From assembly GCF_900104635.1 (NCBI RefSeq), contig NZ_FNWC01000007.1:806001-870000 (forward strand): a DNA stretch of 64,000 nucleotides. Direction: 5' to 3'. Below the pieces are notes generated by a model. That model saw only the letters and a list, made by a program, of their open reading frames with translations, ran no database searches and was not told the origin of the DNA. Within the stretch, counting starts at the first letter, position 1; each line of letters opens with the position of its first letter. A program made the translations under genes and the position numbers. The stretch comes from Coprococcus phoceensis (GTDB lineage Bacteria; Bacillota; Clostridia; Lachnospirales; Lachnospiraceae). This document shows, piece after piece, positions 53,880 through 64,000 of this stretch.

Positions 53880-55046
53880 ATGAAGACTTATAGCAGAGTA
53901 TATGCAAAGATTGATTTGGATGCAATTGCATATAATATGGAACAGATGAAACAAAACATCAGACCTGAGACGAAAGTAATGGCGGTCATAAAAGCGGATG
54001 GATATGGGCATGGAGCCGTTCAGATTGCGGAGATGATGGAGCGTTGGAACTACATATGGGGCTTTGCGGTAGCGACTTTAGACGAGGCAGTTGTGCTTCG
54101 CACAGAAGGGATTCAAAAACCGATTCTGGTGCTTGGATGTGTGTTCCCAGATCAGTACATGGAGATGTTAAAGCATGAGATTCGAATGAATATTTACACA
54201 GAAGAGATGGCAGAGTCAATCTCTCGAATGGCGGCAAGAGAGGGGAAAACAGCTTATATGCACATCAAACTGGATACCGGAATGTCGCGGCTGGGATTTG
54301 GAATCAATGAACAATCAGCAGAGACAATCAAGCGAATCAGCAAGATGCCAAATGTCAATATGGAAGGGATTTTTACACATTTTACCAAAGCAGATGAGAA
54401 AGATAAAAGCTTTACAAAAAAACAGATACAGGAATTTGTATGGATGACGGAACGCCTGAAAGAAAAAAATGTCCGGTTTACATATGAGCACTGCTCCAAC
54501 AGTGCAGGCATCATTGATGTCCCGGAGGCGAATTTCGATATTGTAAGAGCAGGAATTTCTACATATGGACTCTATCCATCGGAAGAGGTAGACAAGACAA
54601 ACGTAAAATTAAAACCGGCATTGGCATTAAAGAGTCATGTGGCATTTGTAAAGGAGATAGAGAGAGGGACTCCTGTGAGCTACGGAGGCACGTTCGTGGC
54701 CAAAGAGAAAATGAAGATTGCAACAATTCCGGTCGGATATGCAGATGGATATCCAAGAAGCTTATCAAATAAAGGATACGTGTTGATCCGTGGAAAGAAA
54801 GCACCTATTCTCGGGCGGGTCTGCATGGATCAGTTTATGGTGGATGTGACACAGATTGAAGGCGTAAGCTTTGGCGATAAAGTCACAATGATTGGAAAAG
54901 ACGGAAATGAGATTTTGCCGGTGGAAGTGCTGAGCGAACTTTCCGGGCGATTTAATTATGAATTTGTGTGCGACCTTGGAAAACGTATTCCGCGTGTATA
55001 TGTGCGGGATGGGAAAATAGCAGAGCAGGTGGACTATTTTGCATAA
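53880..55046 (+). CDS. alr: Alanine racemase
   Basis: A 388-residue PLP enzyme that makes D-alanine for peptidoglycan. The PLP Lys is K38 in [11 protein letters not shown], the second-face Tyr lies in [10 protein letters not shown] near residue 283, and [10 protein letters not shown] follows. Full family length. Part of the nnr-alr-mazF run. Confidence 0.96.
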   Translation: MKTYSRVYAKIDLDAIAYNMEQMKQNIRPETKVMAVIKADGYGHGAVQIAEMMERWNYIWGFAVATLDEAVVLRTEGIQKPILVLGCVFPDQYMEMLKHEIRMNIYTEEMAESISRMAAREGKTAYMHIKLDTGMSRLGFGINEQSAETIKRISKMPNVNMEGIFTHFTKADEKDKSFTKKQIQEFVWMTERLKEKNVRFTYEHCSNSAGIIDVPEANFDIVRAGISTYGLYPSEEVDKTNVKLKPALALKSHVAFVKEIERGTPVSYGGTFVAKEKMKIATIPVGYADGYPRSLSNKGYVLIRGKKAPILGRVCMDQFMVDVTQIEGVSFGDKVTMIGKDGNEILPVEVLSELSGRFNYEFVCDLGKRIPRVYVRDGKIAEQVDYFA

Positions 55047-55129
55047 ACGAGAATTCAGGTTCTAACTGGAATACATCCGAAAAAGATGGAAATACTAATT
55101 TTATCTTAAAAAATCGGAGTGTGAATAGA

Positions 55130-55477
55130 GTGCAGATTAGACGTGGTGATATATTTTATGCGGACTTAAGTCCGGTAGTCGGTTCAGAACAAGGTGGAAT
55201 ACGACCTGTTTTGATCATACAAAATGACATTGGGAACAGACACAGCCCGACTGTGATCTGTGCTGCGATTACATCAAGAATGAACAAGGCAAAGTTGCCG
55301 ACACATGTTGAAATTGATGCAGGAAAATATCAGATTGTAAAAAATTCAGTGGTGCTGTTGGAACAGATTCGCACGATTGACAAGCAGAGGCTAAAAGACA
55401 TGGTTTGTCACGTGGACAAAAAACTGATGACAAAAGTTGATGAAGCGTTGAGAATCAGCTTGGAGCTTCATACATAA
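55130..55477 (+). CDS. MazF/NdoA type endoribonuclease
   Basis: A 115-residue toxin-fold protein starting [22 protein letters not shown], with RPVLIIQND and AAITSRMNK strands typical of MazF, an mRNA interferase. GTG 55130 lies ten bases after CGGAG; GTG 55121 is an alternative. In Bacillus the gene follows alr with the antitoxin ndoAI between; here the 83-base gap holds no antitoxin frame. The toxin activity and partner are therefore uncertain. Confidence 0.9.
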   Translation: MQIRRGDIFYADLSPVVGSEQGGIRPVLIIQNDIGNRHSPTVICAAITSRMNKAKLPTHVEIDAGKYQIVKNSVVLLEQIRTIDKQRLKDMVCHVDKKLMTKVDEALRISLELHT

Positions 55478-55495
55478 TAAAAGGAGAAAAAAGAA

Positions 55496-56344
55496 ATGGA
55501 AGATGAGGGTAATCTATTATCGCGAATGAGAAAAATATTTTCAGGAGAGATGGAAGAGGGAGAAGATGCGGCGGAGGCTGTGATGGATATGGTCGATGAG
55601 GGGTATCGGCAGGGTGTGTTCCTGAGCAGTGAAGCTCAGATGATACGAAATATTTTCGCATATGGGGAAAAGGATGCGAAAAGTATTATGACGCACCGGA
55701 AACATATGGTTGCGTTGGATGGCGAAGAGACGCTTGAAAATGCGTTGACGTTTATATTAGAGCAGAATAAATCCAGATTTCCGGTCTATGAAGAAGATAT
55801 TGATTCTATCATCGGAACGATTCATCTGCGGGATGCAATGAAATGCTACTTTAACGAACAGCTTCGTCATATTCCGATTAAACAGCTGGAGGAATACATA
55901 AGACCAGTAAGCTTTATACCGGAGACGAGAAGTATTGATAAACTGCTGAAAAAGATGCAGGAAGGGAAATATCATATGGCGATTGTCATTGATGAGTATG
56001 GTCAGACTGCAGGACTTGTGACAATGGAAGATATCATAGAAGAAATTGTCGGAAACATTCAGGATGAATACGACGAGGAAGAAGAACTGATCAGGCAGGA
56101 GGCAGATGGAAGCTATCTTGCAGATGGAATGACAGAAGTTGAAGATTTGGAAGAACTGCTTGGAATTCAATTTGAGGAAGAGGACTATGAGACACTTAAT
56201 GGATTCCTTATCTTTCATTTAGAAAGAATTCCGACAGAGGAGGAAAATTGTGTTGTATCCTATGGAGGTTATGATTTTCAAGTGCTGTCCATGGAAAATA
56301 ATATTATAAAAACTGTACAAATAAAAAAAAGAGTGCTAGAATAG
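55496..56344 (+). CDS. CBS-domain protein of the CorC/HlyC type
   Basis: A 282-residue cytoplasmic protein without the DUF21 membrane domain. A CBS pair spans about residues 65-190 (DAKSIMTHRKHM, SRFPVYEEDIDSIIGTI, MAIVIDEYGQTAGLVTMEDIIEEIVG) and the CorC/HlyC transporter-associated domain about 205-282. Full-length relatives are linked to Mg2+/Co2+ efflux or metal homeostasis. AAGGAG precedes ATG 55496. Confidence 0.85.
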   Translation: MEDEGNLLSRMRKIFSGEMEEGEDAAEAVMDMVDEGYRQGVFLSSEAQMIRNIFAYGEKDAKSIMTHRKHMVALDGEETLENALTFILEQNKSRFPVYEEDIDSIIGTIHLRDAMKCYFNEQLRHIPIKQLEEYIRPVSFIPETRSIDKLLKKMQEGKYHMAIVIDEYGQTAGLVTMEDIIEEIVGNIQDEYDEEEELIRQEADGSYLADGMTEVEDLEELLGIQFEEEDYETLNGFLIFHLERIPTEEENCVVSYGGYDFQVLSMENNIIKTVQIKKRVLE

Positions 56345-56383
56345 ACAAGTGATTTTTAAAAGAAAACAAGGAGAGGAATAAAA

Positions 56384-57115
56384 ATGTCAGGACATTCAAA
56401 ATTTGCGAATATTAAACATAAAAAGGAAAAAAATGATGCGGTCAGAGGAAAGATTTTCACGAAGATCGGTAGAGAACTTGCCGTTGCAGTAAAAGAGGGA
56501 GGCGGTCCGGATCCGGCCAACAACAGCAGACTGCGTGATGTAATTGCAAAAGCAAAGGCAAACAATATGCCGAATGACAACATCGAGAGAAGTATTAAAA
56601 AAGCAGCCGGAGATGCGGATGCTTCCAACTATGAACATGTTACATATGAGGGATATGGACCAAACGGTACTGCAATTATTGTAGATGCACTGACGGACAA
56701 TAAGAACCGTACTGCTTCCAATGTGAGAAATGCATTTACAAAAGGAAGTGGTAATGTCGGAACACCTGGATGTGTGTCATTCATGTTTGACAAAAAAGGA
56801 CAGATTATCGTTGCAAAAGAAGAGTGCGAGATGGATGCAGATGATTTGATGATGACAGCACTAGATGCGGGGGCAGAAGATTTTGTAGAGGAAGAGGACA
56901 GCTTTGAGATTCTGACAGATCCAGATTCTTTCAGTGAGGTGCGTCTGACTTTGGAGGAAGCAGGCATTCCTATGGCGAGCGCAGAAGTAACTATGATTCC
57001 ACAGACATGGGTACAGCTAACAGACGAGACAGATCTGAAAAATATTCAAAAAACACTTGATCTGTTAGAAGAAGATGACGATGTACAAGAGGTTTACCAT
57101 AACTGGGAAGAATAG
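56384..57115 (+). CDS. yebC: YebC/PmpR family protein
   Basis: A 243-residue protein, starting [14 protein letters not shown], with [13 protein letters not shown] near residue 40, [10 protein letters not shown] near 66, and [10 protein letters not shown]. Members were named regulators; YebC from several bacteria has since been shown to help ribosomes through proline-rich stretches. Full length. AGGAG ribosome site. Confidence 0.93.
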   Translation: MSGHSKFANIKHKKEKNDAVRGKIFTKIGRELAVAVKEGGGPDPANNSRLRDVIAKAKANNMPNDNIERSIKKAAGDADASNYEHVTYEGYGPNGTAIIVDALTDNKNRTASNVRNAFTKGSGNVGTPGCVSFMFDKKGQIIVAKEECEMDADDLMMTALDAGAEDFVEEEDSFEILTDPDSFSEVRLTLEEAGIPMASAEVTMIPQTWVQLTDETDLKNIQKTLDLLEEDDDVQEVYHNWEE

Positions 57116-57143
57116 ACAGTAAGTGATATGAGGAGGAGTGTTT

Positions 57144-58427
57144 ATGAGCAGTAACTACAAAATTGAAACAAAATGTATCCAGTCAGGATGGCAGCCGAAA
57201 AAAGGAGAACCAAGAGTGCTTCCGATTTATCAGAGCACGACATTCAAATATGAGACAAGTGAGCAGATGGGAAGACTGTTTGATCTTGAAGATAATGGAT
57301 ATTTTTATACAAGACTCCAAAATCCGACAAACGACACAGTCGCTTCGAAGATTTGTGATCTGGAGGGCGGTGTGGCAGCTATGCTGACATCTTCCGGTCA
57401 GGCAGCAAATTTCTATGCTATTATGAATATTGCAGAAGCAGGAGACCATATTGTGTGCGCTGCAGCAATTTACGGCGGTACATATAACTTATATGCTCAC
57501 ACATTGAGAAAGATGGGAATCGAAGCTACGTTTGTGGATGCAGATGCAAGTGAAGAAGAGTTGCATGCTGCGTTTCAGGAGAATACAAAAGCAGTATTCG
57601 GAGAGACGATCGCCAATCCGGCATTGGTGATTCTGGATATTGAGAAATTTGCAAAAGTTGCTCATGAACATGGAGTGCCTCTAATCGTAGACAATACATT
57701 TGCGACACCAATCAACTGTCGTCCGTTTGAGTGGGGAGCTGATATTGTGACACATTCTACGACGAAATACATGGACGGACATGCGGCATGTGTCGGCGGC
57801 TGTATTGTGGATAGTGGAAATTTTGACTGGGAAGCATATGGTGATAAATTCAAAGGTTTGACGACTCCGGATGAGACTTATCACGGTATCGTATATACTG
57901 AAAAATTTGGTAAAGGTGCTTACATCACAAAAGCGACAGTGCAGCTGATGAGAGATTTGGGTTCTGTTCAGTCTCCGCAGAATGCGTTCTTATTGAACCT
58001 TGGTCTAGAGACACTGCATTTGCGTGTGCAGAGACATTGTGAAAATGCACAAAAGGTTGCGGAATATCTTGTGAATCACGAAAAAGTTGCGTGGGTGAAT
58101 TACGCAGGGCTTCCGGATAACAAATATCATGCGCTGGCTCAAAAATATATGCCAAACGGCACTTGTGGTGTTATCTCCTTTGGCTTGAAAGGTGGACGGG
58201 ATGCGTCTGTAAAAATGATGGATCAATTGAAACTTGCCGCAATCGTAACACACGTTGCAGATGCGCGCACTTCTGTGCTGCACCCGGCAAGTCACACACA
58301 CCGCCAGATGAATGAGCAGGAATTATTAGAGGCCGGAGTACAGCCGGATTTGATTCGTTTCAGTGTCGGAATCGAGAACGCAGATGATATCATTGCAGAT
58401 TTAGAACAGGCGTTTGCCACAATTTAG
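57144..58427 (+). CDS. metY: O-acetylhomoserine sulfhydrylase, PLP-dependent
   Basis: A 427-residue Cys/Met metabolism enzyme. AGGAGG sits seven bases ahead of ATG 57144, better than GTG 57138. PLP-binding features are SSGQAANFYA near 85, DNTFATP near 185 and the Lys in THSTTKYMDGH near 208. Length and the insert after the Lys (KFKGLTTPDETYHG) fit sulfhydrylases rather than gamma-synthases. It makes homocysteine from O-acetylhomoserine and sulfide. Confidence 0.9.
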   Translation: MSSNYKIETKCIQSGWQPKKGEPRVLPIYQSTTFKYETSEQMGRLFDLEDNGYFYTRLQNPTNDTVASKICDLEGGVAAMLTSSGQAANFYAIMNIAEAGDHIVCAAAIYGGTYNLYAHTLRKMGIEATFVDADASEEELHAAFQENTKAVFGETIANPALVILDIEKFAKVAHEHGVPLIVDNTFATPINCRPFEWGADIVTHSTTKYMDGHAACVGGCIVDSGNFDWEAYGDKFKGLTTPDETYHGIVYTEKFGKGAYITKATVQLMRDLGSVQSPQNAFLLNLGLETLHLRVQRHCENAQKVAEYLVNHEKVAWVNYAGLPDNKYHALAQKYMPNGTCGVISFGLKGGRDASVKMMDQLKLAAIVTHVADARTSVLHPASHTHRQMNEQELLEAGVQPDLIRFSVGIENADDIIADLEQAFATI

Positions 58428-58436
58428 ATGAAAAGA

Positions 58437-58475
58437 TATAAGGCGGGAAGCAGGAAATGCTCTCGCCTTATTTTG
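58437..58475 (+). terminator. Intrinsic terminator after metY
   Basis: ATAAGGCG with CGCCTTAT forms the base of an extended stem (about 58437-58471), followed by TTTTGT. Confidence 0.75.
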
Positions 58476-58545
58476 TGAAGAGATTTTTGTATATTTCTTT
58501 CAAACTGCTGCATACTAAAAGAAAACAATGAAAAGGAGCAGGCGT

Positions 58546-59220
58546 ATGGAGGAAGAAAAAAGAGAAGAGATTAACGAAACCGGAAGTATTGAACTGACAC
58601 ACAATAACAGAAAGCACAATATTCAGTTACTGACAATTATCGGAGAGATTGAGGGGCATGAGGCGGTGTCCGGCAACACAAAAGCGACGAAATACGAACA
58701 TCTGCTGCCAAAACTTGCTGAAGTGGAGGATAATGAAGAAATCGAAGGACTTCTCATTTTATTAAATACACTTGGAGGTGATGTGGAGGCGGGACTTGCG
58801 ATTGCAGAGATGATTGCATCACTCAGCAAGCCGACTGTGTCTTTGGTTCTTGGCGGAAGTCATTCCATCGGAGGGCCGCTTGCTGTTTCAGCCGATTATT
58901 CTTTTATTGTTCCCAGTGGGACGATGATCATTCATCCGGTCCGTTCAAATGGGATGTTTATCGGAGTGATTCAAAGCTATCGGAATATGGAACGAACTCA
59001 GGATCGTATTATACGCTTTCTGGCAGGACACTCTCATATGACCCAGGAACGTATTGAAGAGCTGATGCTTGATTCTACACAACTTGTCAAAGATGTCGGC
59101 ACGCTTTTAGAAGGAGAAGAGGCCGTAAAAGAGGGACTGATTGATGCCGTTGGCGGGATGAGCGATGCTTTGACGAAATTACATGAGATGATAGAAAAAA
59201 AGATCAATAAAAATAGATGA
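58546..59220 (+). CDS. tepA: ClpP-like serine protease, TepA type
   Basis: A 224-residue Clp protease-fold protein. AAAGGAG lies seven bases ahead of ATG 58546. The catalytic Ser is S107 in GGSHSIGG and the His H130 in MIIHPVR; NTLGGDVEAG precedes them. The family (YmfB/TepA) differs from housekeeping ClpP and is often next to the spoIIIE/ftsK gene, as here. Its substrates are poorly known; a role in export or sporulation has been proposed. Confidence 0.88.
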   Translation: MEEEKREEINETGSIELTHNNRKHNIQLLTIIGEIEGHEAVSGNTKATKYEHLLPKLAEVEDNEEIEGLLILLNTLGGDVEAGLAIAEMIASLSKPTVSLVLGGSHSIGGPLAVSADYSFIVPSGTMIIHPVRSNGMFIGVIQSYRNMERTQDRIIRFLAGHSHMTQERIEELMLDSTQLVKDVGTLLEGEEAVKEGLIDAVGGMSDALTKLHEMIEKKINKNR

Positions 59221-59284
59221 TGACATGAGATTTTATTGATGATATACTATATTATAGTATGTTTAAGATACAAGGGGGAGTTTC

Positions 59285-61759
59285 ATGGCAGCAAGGAAGA
59301 ATACTAGCAGAAAAAGAAACAAAAAACAAACGAAAAAGAAGCAGGACAGCCAAAGTTTTTTGAAAGATGAGATTATCATTTTATCAGCTTTGGCTGCCGG
59401 TATTTTACTATTGATAAGCAATTTTGGAATTGGGGGCTTTGTAGGCGATGCCGTTTCTTCCGTATTATTTGGACTTTTTGGGACAATCGCATATATCATA
59501 CCGATTCTGTTGTTTATAGGAATTGCTTTTGTAATTTCAAATAAAGGGAATTCTATCGCGTACATAAAGACTGCAGCAGGAACGGGATTCACACTGATGG
59601 TCTGCACATTGTTTCAGTTGATCATGAATGAATATACAGCAGGCACAAGATTGTTCTCTTATTATAAAATTTCCAGTATGCATAAAGACGGCGGTGGTCT
59701 TTTGGGAGGAATTGTTGTTTCTGCGCTCTGTCCTGCAATCGGTGTCATCGGTACATATGTGATTGTAATCATTCTCTGCATCATTTGTCTTGTCATCATT
59801 ACAGAGAAGTCATTTATACGCGGGGTGAAAAAAGGCAGTGAAAAAGCCTATTCTTCCGCAAAGCAGGATGCAAAGAAACGAAAAGAGCAGGCAGAATTGA
59901 GACGCGAAAAAAGAGCACAGGAGAGGGAACAAAAAGCAGCTGAGAAAGAACGCAGGCGAAAAGATAATACGGTCTCAGGGGTATCGTTTGACACAACACT
60001 GGTGAAAAAGTCACCGGAGATGAGAGAGATTACACCTCCGGAAGATGTACCGGATTTATTTGCGGAAGAAATATCGTCATATGATGGAAGAGAAGCTGAA
60101 GTTTCAAAAAATACTGTCCCGGACGATATTACGATCAATCGGGCACAGCCCATTATGGAAGAAGAGGCTCCGATTCCGGAACCTGTTCCTGAGAAACGAA
60201 AGACAAAAGAAAGTAAAAAGCAAGTTGAGACGGCGACAGCAAACGTGGAACAAGAGATTAAAAAGAGCGAGGAAAAACGGGCAAAAGAATATGTATTTCC
60301 GCCACTGTCTTTGCTGAAACATGGAAAGAAAAGCGGAGGAGATTCCGATGCTCATTTACGTCAGACTGCAATGAAACTTCAGCAGACGCTTCAAAATTTT
60401 AATGTCAATGTAACTGTGACTAATGTAAGCTGTGGTCCATCGGTGACCCGCTATGAACTTCAGCCGGAGCAGGGGGTAAAAGTCAGCAAGATTGTCGGTC
60501 TTGCAGATGATATCAAATTGAACCTTGCAGCTGCGGATATTCGTATCGAGGCACCAATCCCAGGAAAGGCGGCTGTTGGAATCGAAGTCCCGAACAAAGA
60601 GAATACGGCTGTTATGCTCCGAGATCTTTTAGAGACGGACGAATTTCAAAACCATGAATCGAAGATTGCGTTTGCTGCGGGACGTGATATTGCAGGAAAA
60701 GTTGTCGTGGCAGATATTATGAAGATGCCGCATGTATTGATTGCGGGGGCGACAGGTTCTGGTAAATCTGTCTGTATCAATACGCTGATAATGAGTATTT
60801 TATATAAAGCCGATCCAAAAGATGTGAAGTTAATTATGATTGACCCTAAGGTCGTTGAGTTAAGTGTCTATAATGGAATTCCGCATCTGATGATTCCGGT
60901 TGTGACAGATCCCAAAAAAGCGGCAGGTGCCCTGAACTGGGCGGTCGCTGAGATGATGAAACGGTATGATCTGTTTGCACAGTACAATGTGCGTGATTTG
61001 AAAGGATACAATGCAAAAGTTGAGACAGTCGAAGCGATTGAGGAAGAAGGAAAACCAGAAAAATTACCTCAGATCGTTATTATCGTGGACGAGCTTGCGG
61101 ATCTTATGATGGTCGCACCGGGAGAAGTAGAAGAATCTATCTGTCGCCTTGCACAGCTTGCAAGAGCCGCCGGAATTCATCTTGTTCTTGCCACACAGAG
61201 ACCATCCGTCAATGTCATCACCGGTCTGATCAAGGCAAATATGCCGTCGAGAATCGCATTTTCTGTTTCGTCAGGTGTAGATTCCAGAACGATCATTGAC
61301 ATGAACGGTGCGGAAAAGCTGCTTGGAAAGGGTGATATGCTTTTCTATCCGGCAGGATATCAAAAACCGGCGCGTGTACAGGGAGCATTTGTGTCAGATA
61401 AAGAGGTGCAGGCTGTTGTAGACTTTTTGGTAAAGAACAGTGAAAGTGTTCAGTATAATGAGGAGATTACAAACCATGTAAATAGTGCCAGTGTCGCTGC
61501 GGGAGGCACGGTTTCCGGAAACAGCGGTGCGGATGACCGGGATGCCTATTTTGTAGATGCAGGGAAATTTATTATTGAAAAAGATAAGGCATCCATTGGA
61601 ATGCTGCAGCGCGTATTTAAAATTGGCTTTAACCGTGCAGCAAGAATTATGGATCAGTTGGCAGAGGCAGGTGTTGTAGGAGAAGAAGAAGGCACGAAGC
61701 CAAGAAAAGTATTGATGTCAATGGAACAATTTGAGCAATATATTGAAGAACATGTATAA
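59285..61759 (+). CDS. ftsK: DNA translocase FtsK/SpoIIIE
   Basis: An 824-residue DNA pump. Residues 25-190 contain four membrane segments, about 195-350 a charged linker, about 360-740 the motor with GATGSGKSV (Walker A), [16 protein letters not shown] and [10 protein letters not shown] (Walker B), and about 755-824 the gamma winged helix ([19 protein letters not shown]). It moves chromosomal DNA through the closing septum. Whether it serves division, sporulation or both cannot be told from sequence. Confidence 0.95.
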   Translation: MAARKNTSRKRNKKQTKKKQDSQSFLKDEIIILSALAAGILLLISNFGIGGFVGDAVSSVLFGLFGTIAYIIPILLFIGIAFVISNKGNSIAYIKTAAGTGFTLMVCTLFQLIMNEYTAGTRLFSYYKISSMHKDGGGLLGGIVVSALCPAIGVIGTYVIVIILCIICLVIITEKSFIRGVKKGSEKAYSSAKQDAKKRKEQAELRREKRAQEREQKAAEKERRRKDNTVSGVSFDTTLVKKSPEMREITPPEDVPDLFAEEISSYDGREAEVSKNTVPDDITINRAQPIMEEEAPIPEPVPEKRKTKESKKQVETATANVEQEIKKSEEKRAKEYVFPPLSLLKHGKKSGGDSDAHLRQTAMKLQQTLQNFNVNVTVTNVSCGPSVTRYELQPEQGVKVSKIVGLADDIKLNLAAADIRIEAPIPGKAAVGIEVPNKENTAVMLRDLLETDEFQNHESKIAFAAGRDIAGKVVVADIMKMPHVLIAGATGSGKSVCINTLIMSILYKADPKDVKLIMIDPKVVELSVYNGIPHLMIPVVTDPKKAAGALNWAVAEMMKRYDLFAQYNVRDLKGYNAKVETVEAIEEEGKPEKLPQIVIIVDELADLMMVAPGEVEESICRLAQLARAAGIHLVLATQRPSVNVITGLIKANMPSRIAFSVSSGVDSRTIIDMNGAEKLLGKGDMLFYPAGYQKPARVQGAFVSDKEVQAVVDFLVKNSESVQYNEEITNHVNSASVAAGGTVSGNSGADDRDAYFVDAGKFIIEKDKASIGMLQRVFKIGFNRAARIMDQLAEAGVVGEEEGTKPRKVLMSMEQFEQYIEEHV

Positions 61760-61777
61760 TTCAAAGGAGGAAGAAAG

Positions 61778-63448
61778 ATGAAAACAGACATTCAGATTGC
61801 ACAGGAGGCAGTGATGAAACCAATCAAAGAGGTGGCTGCAAGTATTGGGATTCAGGAGGATGATTTGGAATTGTATGGAAAATACAAAGCCAAGCTTTCT
61901 GATGAATTGTGGGAGGCAGTAAAAGACCGACCGGATGGGAAACTTGTACTTGTAACTGCAATCAACCCAACTCCTGCAGGGGAGGGGAAGACTACAACCT
62001 CTGTGGGACTTGGACAAGCTATGGCAAAGTTGAATAAAAAAGCATTGATTGCGTTGCGTGAGCCTTCGCTGGGACCTTGTTTCGGCATCAAAGGTGGTGC
62101 TGCAGGCGGCGGATACGCACAGGTTGTACCGATGGAAGATTTGAATCTTCATTTCACAGGAGATTTTCATGCAATCACTTCGGCAAACAATCTTTTAGCG
62201 GCTCTTTTGGACAACCATATCCAACAAGGAAATGTGCTTCAGATTGATCCGAGACAGGTTGTATGGAAACGCTGTCTTGATATGAATGATCGTGTGCTTC
62301 GCAATATTGTAGTTGGCCTTGGGAATAAGATGGACGGTATGGTTCGTGAGGATCATTTTGTCATCACGGTTGCATCTGAGATTATGGCAATTCTCTGCCT
62401 GGCTGATGACATCAAAGATTTGAAACGTCGCCTTGGAAAGATTGTTGTTGCATATAACTTTGCGGGAGAGCCGGTGACTGCCGATGACTTACAGGCGACA
62501 GGTGCGATGACAGCTCTGCTAAAGGACGCCATCAAGCCAAATCTGATTCAGACATTAGAGCATACACCGGCATTAGTACACGGCGGTCCATTTGCAAATA
62601 TCGCACACGGATGTAACAGTATCCGCGCAACAAAAATGGCATTAAAATTAAGCGATATTGCAATTACAGAAGCAGGGTTTGGCGCTGACCTTGGTGCAGA
62701 AAAATTCATGGATATTAAGTGCAGAATGGGGAACCTGAAACCGGATGCGGTAGTGATTGTCGCAACTGTGCGGGCCTTGAAATACAACGGTGGAGTTGCT
62801 AAGAAAGACCTGAATGAAGAGAATCTGGAAGCATTGAAAAAAGGTATTGTGAACCTGGAAAAACATATTGAAAATGTTCAAAAATTTGGTGTTCCGGTTG
62901 TTGTGACACTAAATTCATTTGTGACAGATACCGATGCAGAAAATGAGTTTATCAGACAATTTTGCGAAGAAAGAAACTGCGAATTTGCACTTTCAGAAGT
63001 ATGGGAAAAAGGTGGCGAAGGCGGTATCGCATTAGCAGAAAAAGTTTTGAATACATTGGAGACAAAAGAGAGCCATTTCCATACATTGTACGAAAACAGT
63101 CTTTCTCTGAAAGAGAAGATCGAGACGATTTCAAAAGAAATCTATGGCGCAGACGGTGTGGAATATACTCCGGCAGCGGAAAAACAACTTGCTAAGATTA
63201 CGGAGCTTGGATATGGAGAGCTTCCAATCTGTATGGCAAAAAATCAGTATTCCCTCTCTGACGATGCGACACTTCTGGGAAGACCGGAACACTTTAAGAT
63301 CCATATCCGTGAAGTGTATGTCAATGCGGGAGCAGGCTTTGTAGTCGCACTTACAGGTGCAGTGATGACGATGCCTGGGCTTCCGAAGGTGCCGGCGGCA
63401 AATGGCATTGATGTGAATGAGGAAGGAACTATTACAGGATTATTTTAG
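61778..63448 (+). CDS. fhs: Formate-tetrahydrofolate ligase
   Basis: A 556-residue enzyme that joins formate to tetrahydrofolate with ATP. The P-loop [10 protein letters not shown] lies near residue 67, [22 protein letters not shown] near 95 and [11 protein letters not shown] near 122. Full length. It starts the one-carbon pair with folD (gap of 11 bases) and is central to purine synthesis or, in acetogens, to CO2 fixation. Confidence 0.97.
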   Translation: MKTDIQIAQEAVMKPIKEVAASIGIQEDDLELYGKYKAKLSDELWEAVKDRPDGKLVLVTAINPTPAGEGKTTTSVGLGQAMAKLNKKALIALREPSLGPCFGIKGGAAGGGYAQVVPMEDLNLHFTGDFHAITSANNLLAALLDNHIQQGNVLQIDPRQVVWKRCLDMNDRVLRNIVVGLGNKMDGMVREDHFVITVASEIMAILCLADDIKDLKRRLGKIVVAYNFAGEPVTADDLQATGAMTALLKDAIKPNLIQTLEHTPALVHGGPFANIAHGCNSIRATKMALKLSDIAITEAGFGADLGAEKFMDIKCRMGNLKPDAVVIVATVRALKYNGGVAKKDLNEENLEALKKGIVNLEKHIENVQKFGVPVVVTLNSFVTDTDAENEFIRQFCEERNCEFALSEVWEKGGEGGIALAEKVLNTLETKESHFHTLYENSLSLKEKIETISKEIYGADGVEYTPAAEKQLAKITELGYGELPICMAKNQYSLSDDATLLGRPEHFKIHIREVYVNAGAGFVVALTGAVMTMPGLPKVPAANGIDVNEEGTITGLF

Positions 63449-63459
63449 GGAGAGATTGA

Positions 63460-64000
63460 ATGGCAAAATTAATTGACGGAAAACTGATATCAACACAAAT
63501 TAAAGAAGAATTAAAAGAAGAAGTGGCAAAATTAAAACAAGAAGGAATTGTTCCATGTCTTGCAGTTGTGCAAGTTGGAAAAGATCCGGCATCATCTGTC
63601 TATGTAAATAATAAAAAAAAGGCATGTGCGTTTATCGGAATAGAGTCTTTATCATATGAGCTGGATGAGACTGTGACAGAAGAAGAACTGCTTTCACTTG
63701 TTCAGAAATTGAATGAAGATGAAAAAGTAAACGGAATTTTAGTTCAGCTTCCACTGCCTGCTCATATTCGTGAGGATGCTGTGATTCAGGCGATCGCTCC
63801 GGAAAAAGATGTGGATGGGTTCCACCCGGAAAGTGTGGGAAATATGTGCATTGGAAGAAATGGTTTTCTTCCTTGCACTCCGGCAGGAATTATCGAACTT
63901 TTAAAACGTTCCGAAATTGAAATTGAAGGAAAAGAATGTGTGGTTGTCGGAAGAAGTAATATTGTAGGAAAACCGATGGCATTGCTGTTACTCCGTGAAA
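63460..64000 (+). CDS. folD: Bifunctional methylenetetrahydrofolate dehydrogenase/cyclohydrolase, N-terminal part
   Basis: The frame runs from ATG 63460 beyond the window end; 180 codons are visible. SSVYVNNKKKACA (catalytic Tyr and Lys), QLPLPAHI, KDVDGFHP, PCTPAGI and VVGRSNIVGKP are all FolD marks. It interconverts methylene- and formyl-tetrahydrofolate, taking the product of fhs just upstream. GGGAGAG precedes the start. Confidence 0.96.
   Translation, partial: MAKLIDGKLISTQIKEELKEEVAKLKQEGIVPCLAVVQVGKDPASSVYVNNKKKACAFIGIESLSYELDETVTEEELLSLVQKLNEDEKVNGILVQLPLPAHIREDAVIQAIAPEKDVDGFHPESVGNMCIGRNGFLPCTPAGIIELLKRSEIEIEGKECVVVGRSNIVGKPMALLLLRE

Noticed and set aside
1..64000. CRISPR arrays, rRNA operons, transposases, integrases or phage genes
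   Set aside because: No regularly spaced repeats, no rRNA sequence and no recombinase or phage structural motifs were seen on either strand.

Overview
The window looks like a chromosomal segment of a gut-type Lachnospiraceae bacterium (Clostridia, Firmicutes). The grounds are the low-to-moderate GC content, AGGAGG-type ribosome binding sites, and a classic Firmicutes housekeeping order (pta-ackA, yceD-rpmF-plsX-acpP-rnc-smc-ftsY, rex-nnr-alr-mazF, yebC, tepA-ftsK, fhs-folD). Genus cannot be fixed from sequence alone. There is no rRNA, CRISPR array, prophage or insertion sequence in view.

Layout. 1-620 is the 3' end of a diaminopimelate decarboxylase gene, followed by tRNA-Leu(CAA). 958-7992 is an intact peptide-signalling module of agr type: LytTR response regulator, GHKL sensor kinase, a 50-residue AgrD-like pheromone precursor, AgrB processing protease, a small secreted protein, a lipoprotein, an ABC-2 transporter (two permeases and an ATPase) and a membrane-anchored protein. 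Then come an AAA-ATPase/PD-(D/E)XK protein bracketed by two related hairpins, an asparagine synthetase whose expected Cys nucleophile is Ser, and a broken aldo/keto reductase. 12815-34737 is mostly housekeeping: ECF S component, polA-coaE-MBL, ACT/UPF0210 pair, DegV, tmcAL, mgtE, acetate production, fatty-acid and ribosome genes, SMC/FtsY, threonine deaminase.

34764-42126 holds a second agr-type module with nearly the same gene order as the first but decaying: a nonsense codon in the response regulator, AgrB cut in half with no AgrD gene, a permease frameshift at a G8 tract, and a one-base deletion in the ATPase. Only the kinase, secreted protein and lipoprotein remain open. 42378-45197 is a second graveyard: a frameshifted sugar-binding lipoprotein, then an in-frame chimera of a sugar permease N-terminus with an HlyD-type adaptor C-terminus, a footprint of a large deletion. 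Uma2 and a small unknown gene follow.

46157-49489 is a short operon (citrate-synthase-like HMGL enzyme, GntR regulator, NADP isocitrate dehydrogenase) behind a perfect 24-bp palindrome that overlaps its promoter. The rest (49557-64000) is housekeeping: ABC-F ATPase, Rex, NAD(P)HX repair, alanine racemase, MazF, a CBS-domain protein, YebC, O-acetylhomoserine sulfhydrylase, a ClpP-like protease, FtsK/SpoIIIE, and the one-carbon enzymes Fhs and FolD (the latter cut by the window end).

The most interesting material is the pair of agr-type modules. Each joins a cyclic-peptide quorum circuit to a small secreted protein of unknown function and its own ABC transporter, with a direct-repeat element ahead of the peptide operon and a hairpin between the secreted-protein gene and the transport genes. 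One copy is intact and one is caught in the act of decay.
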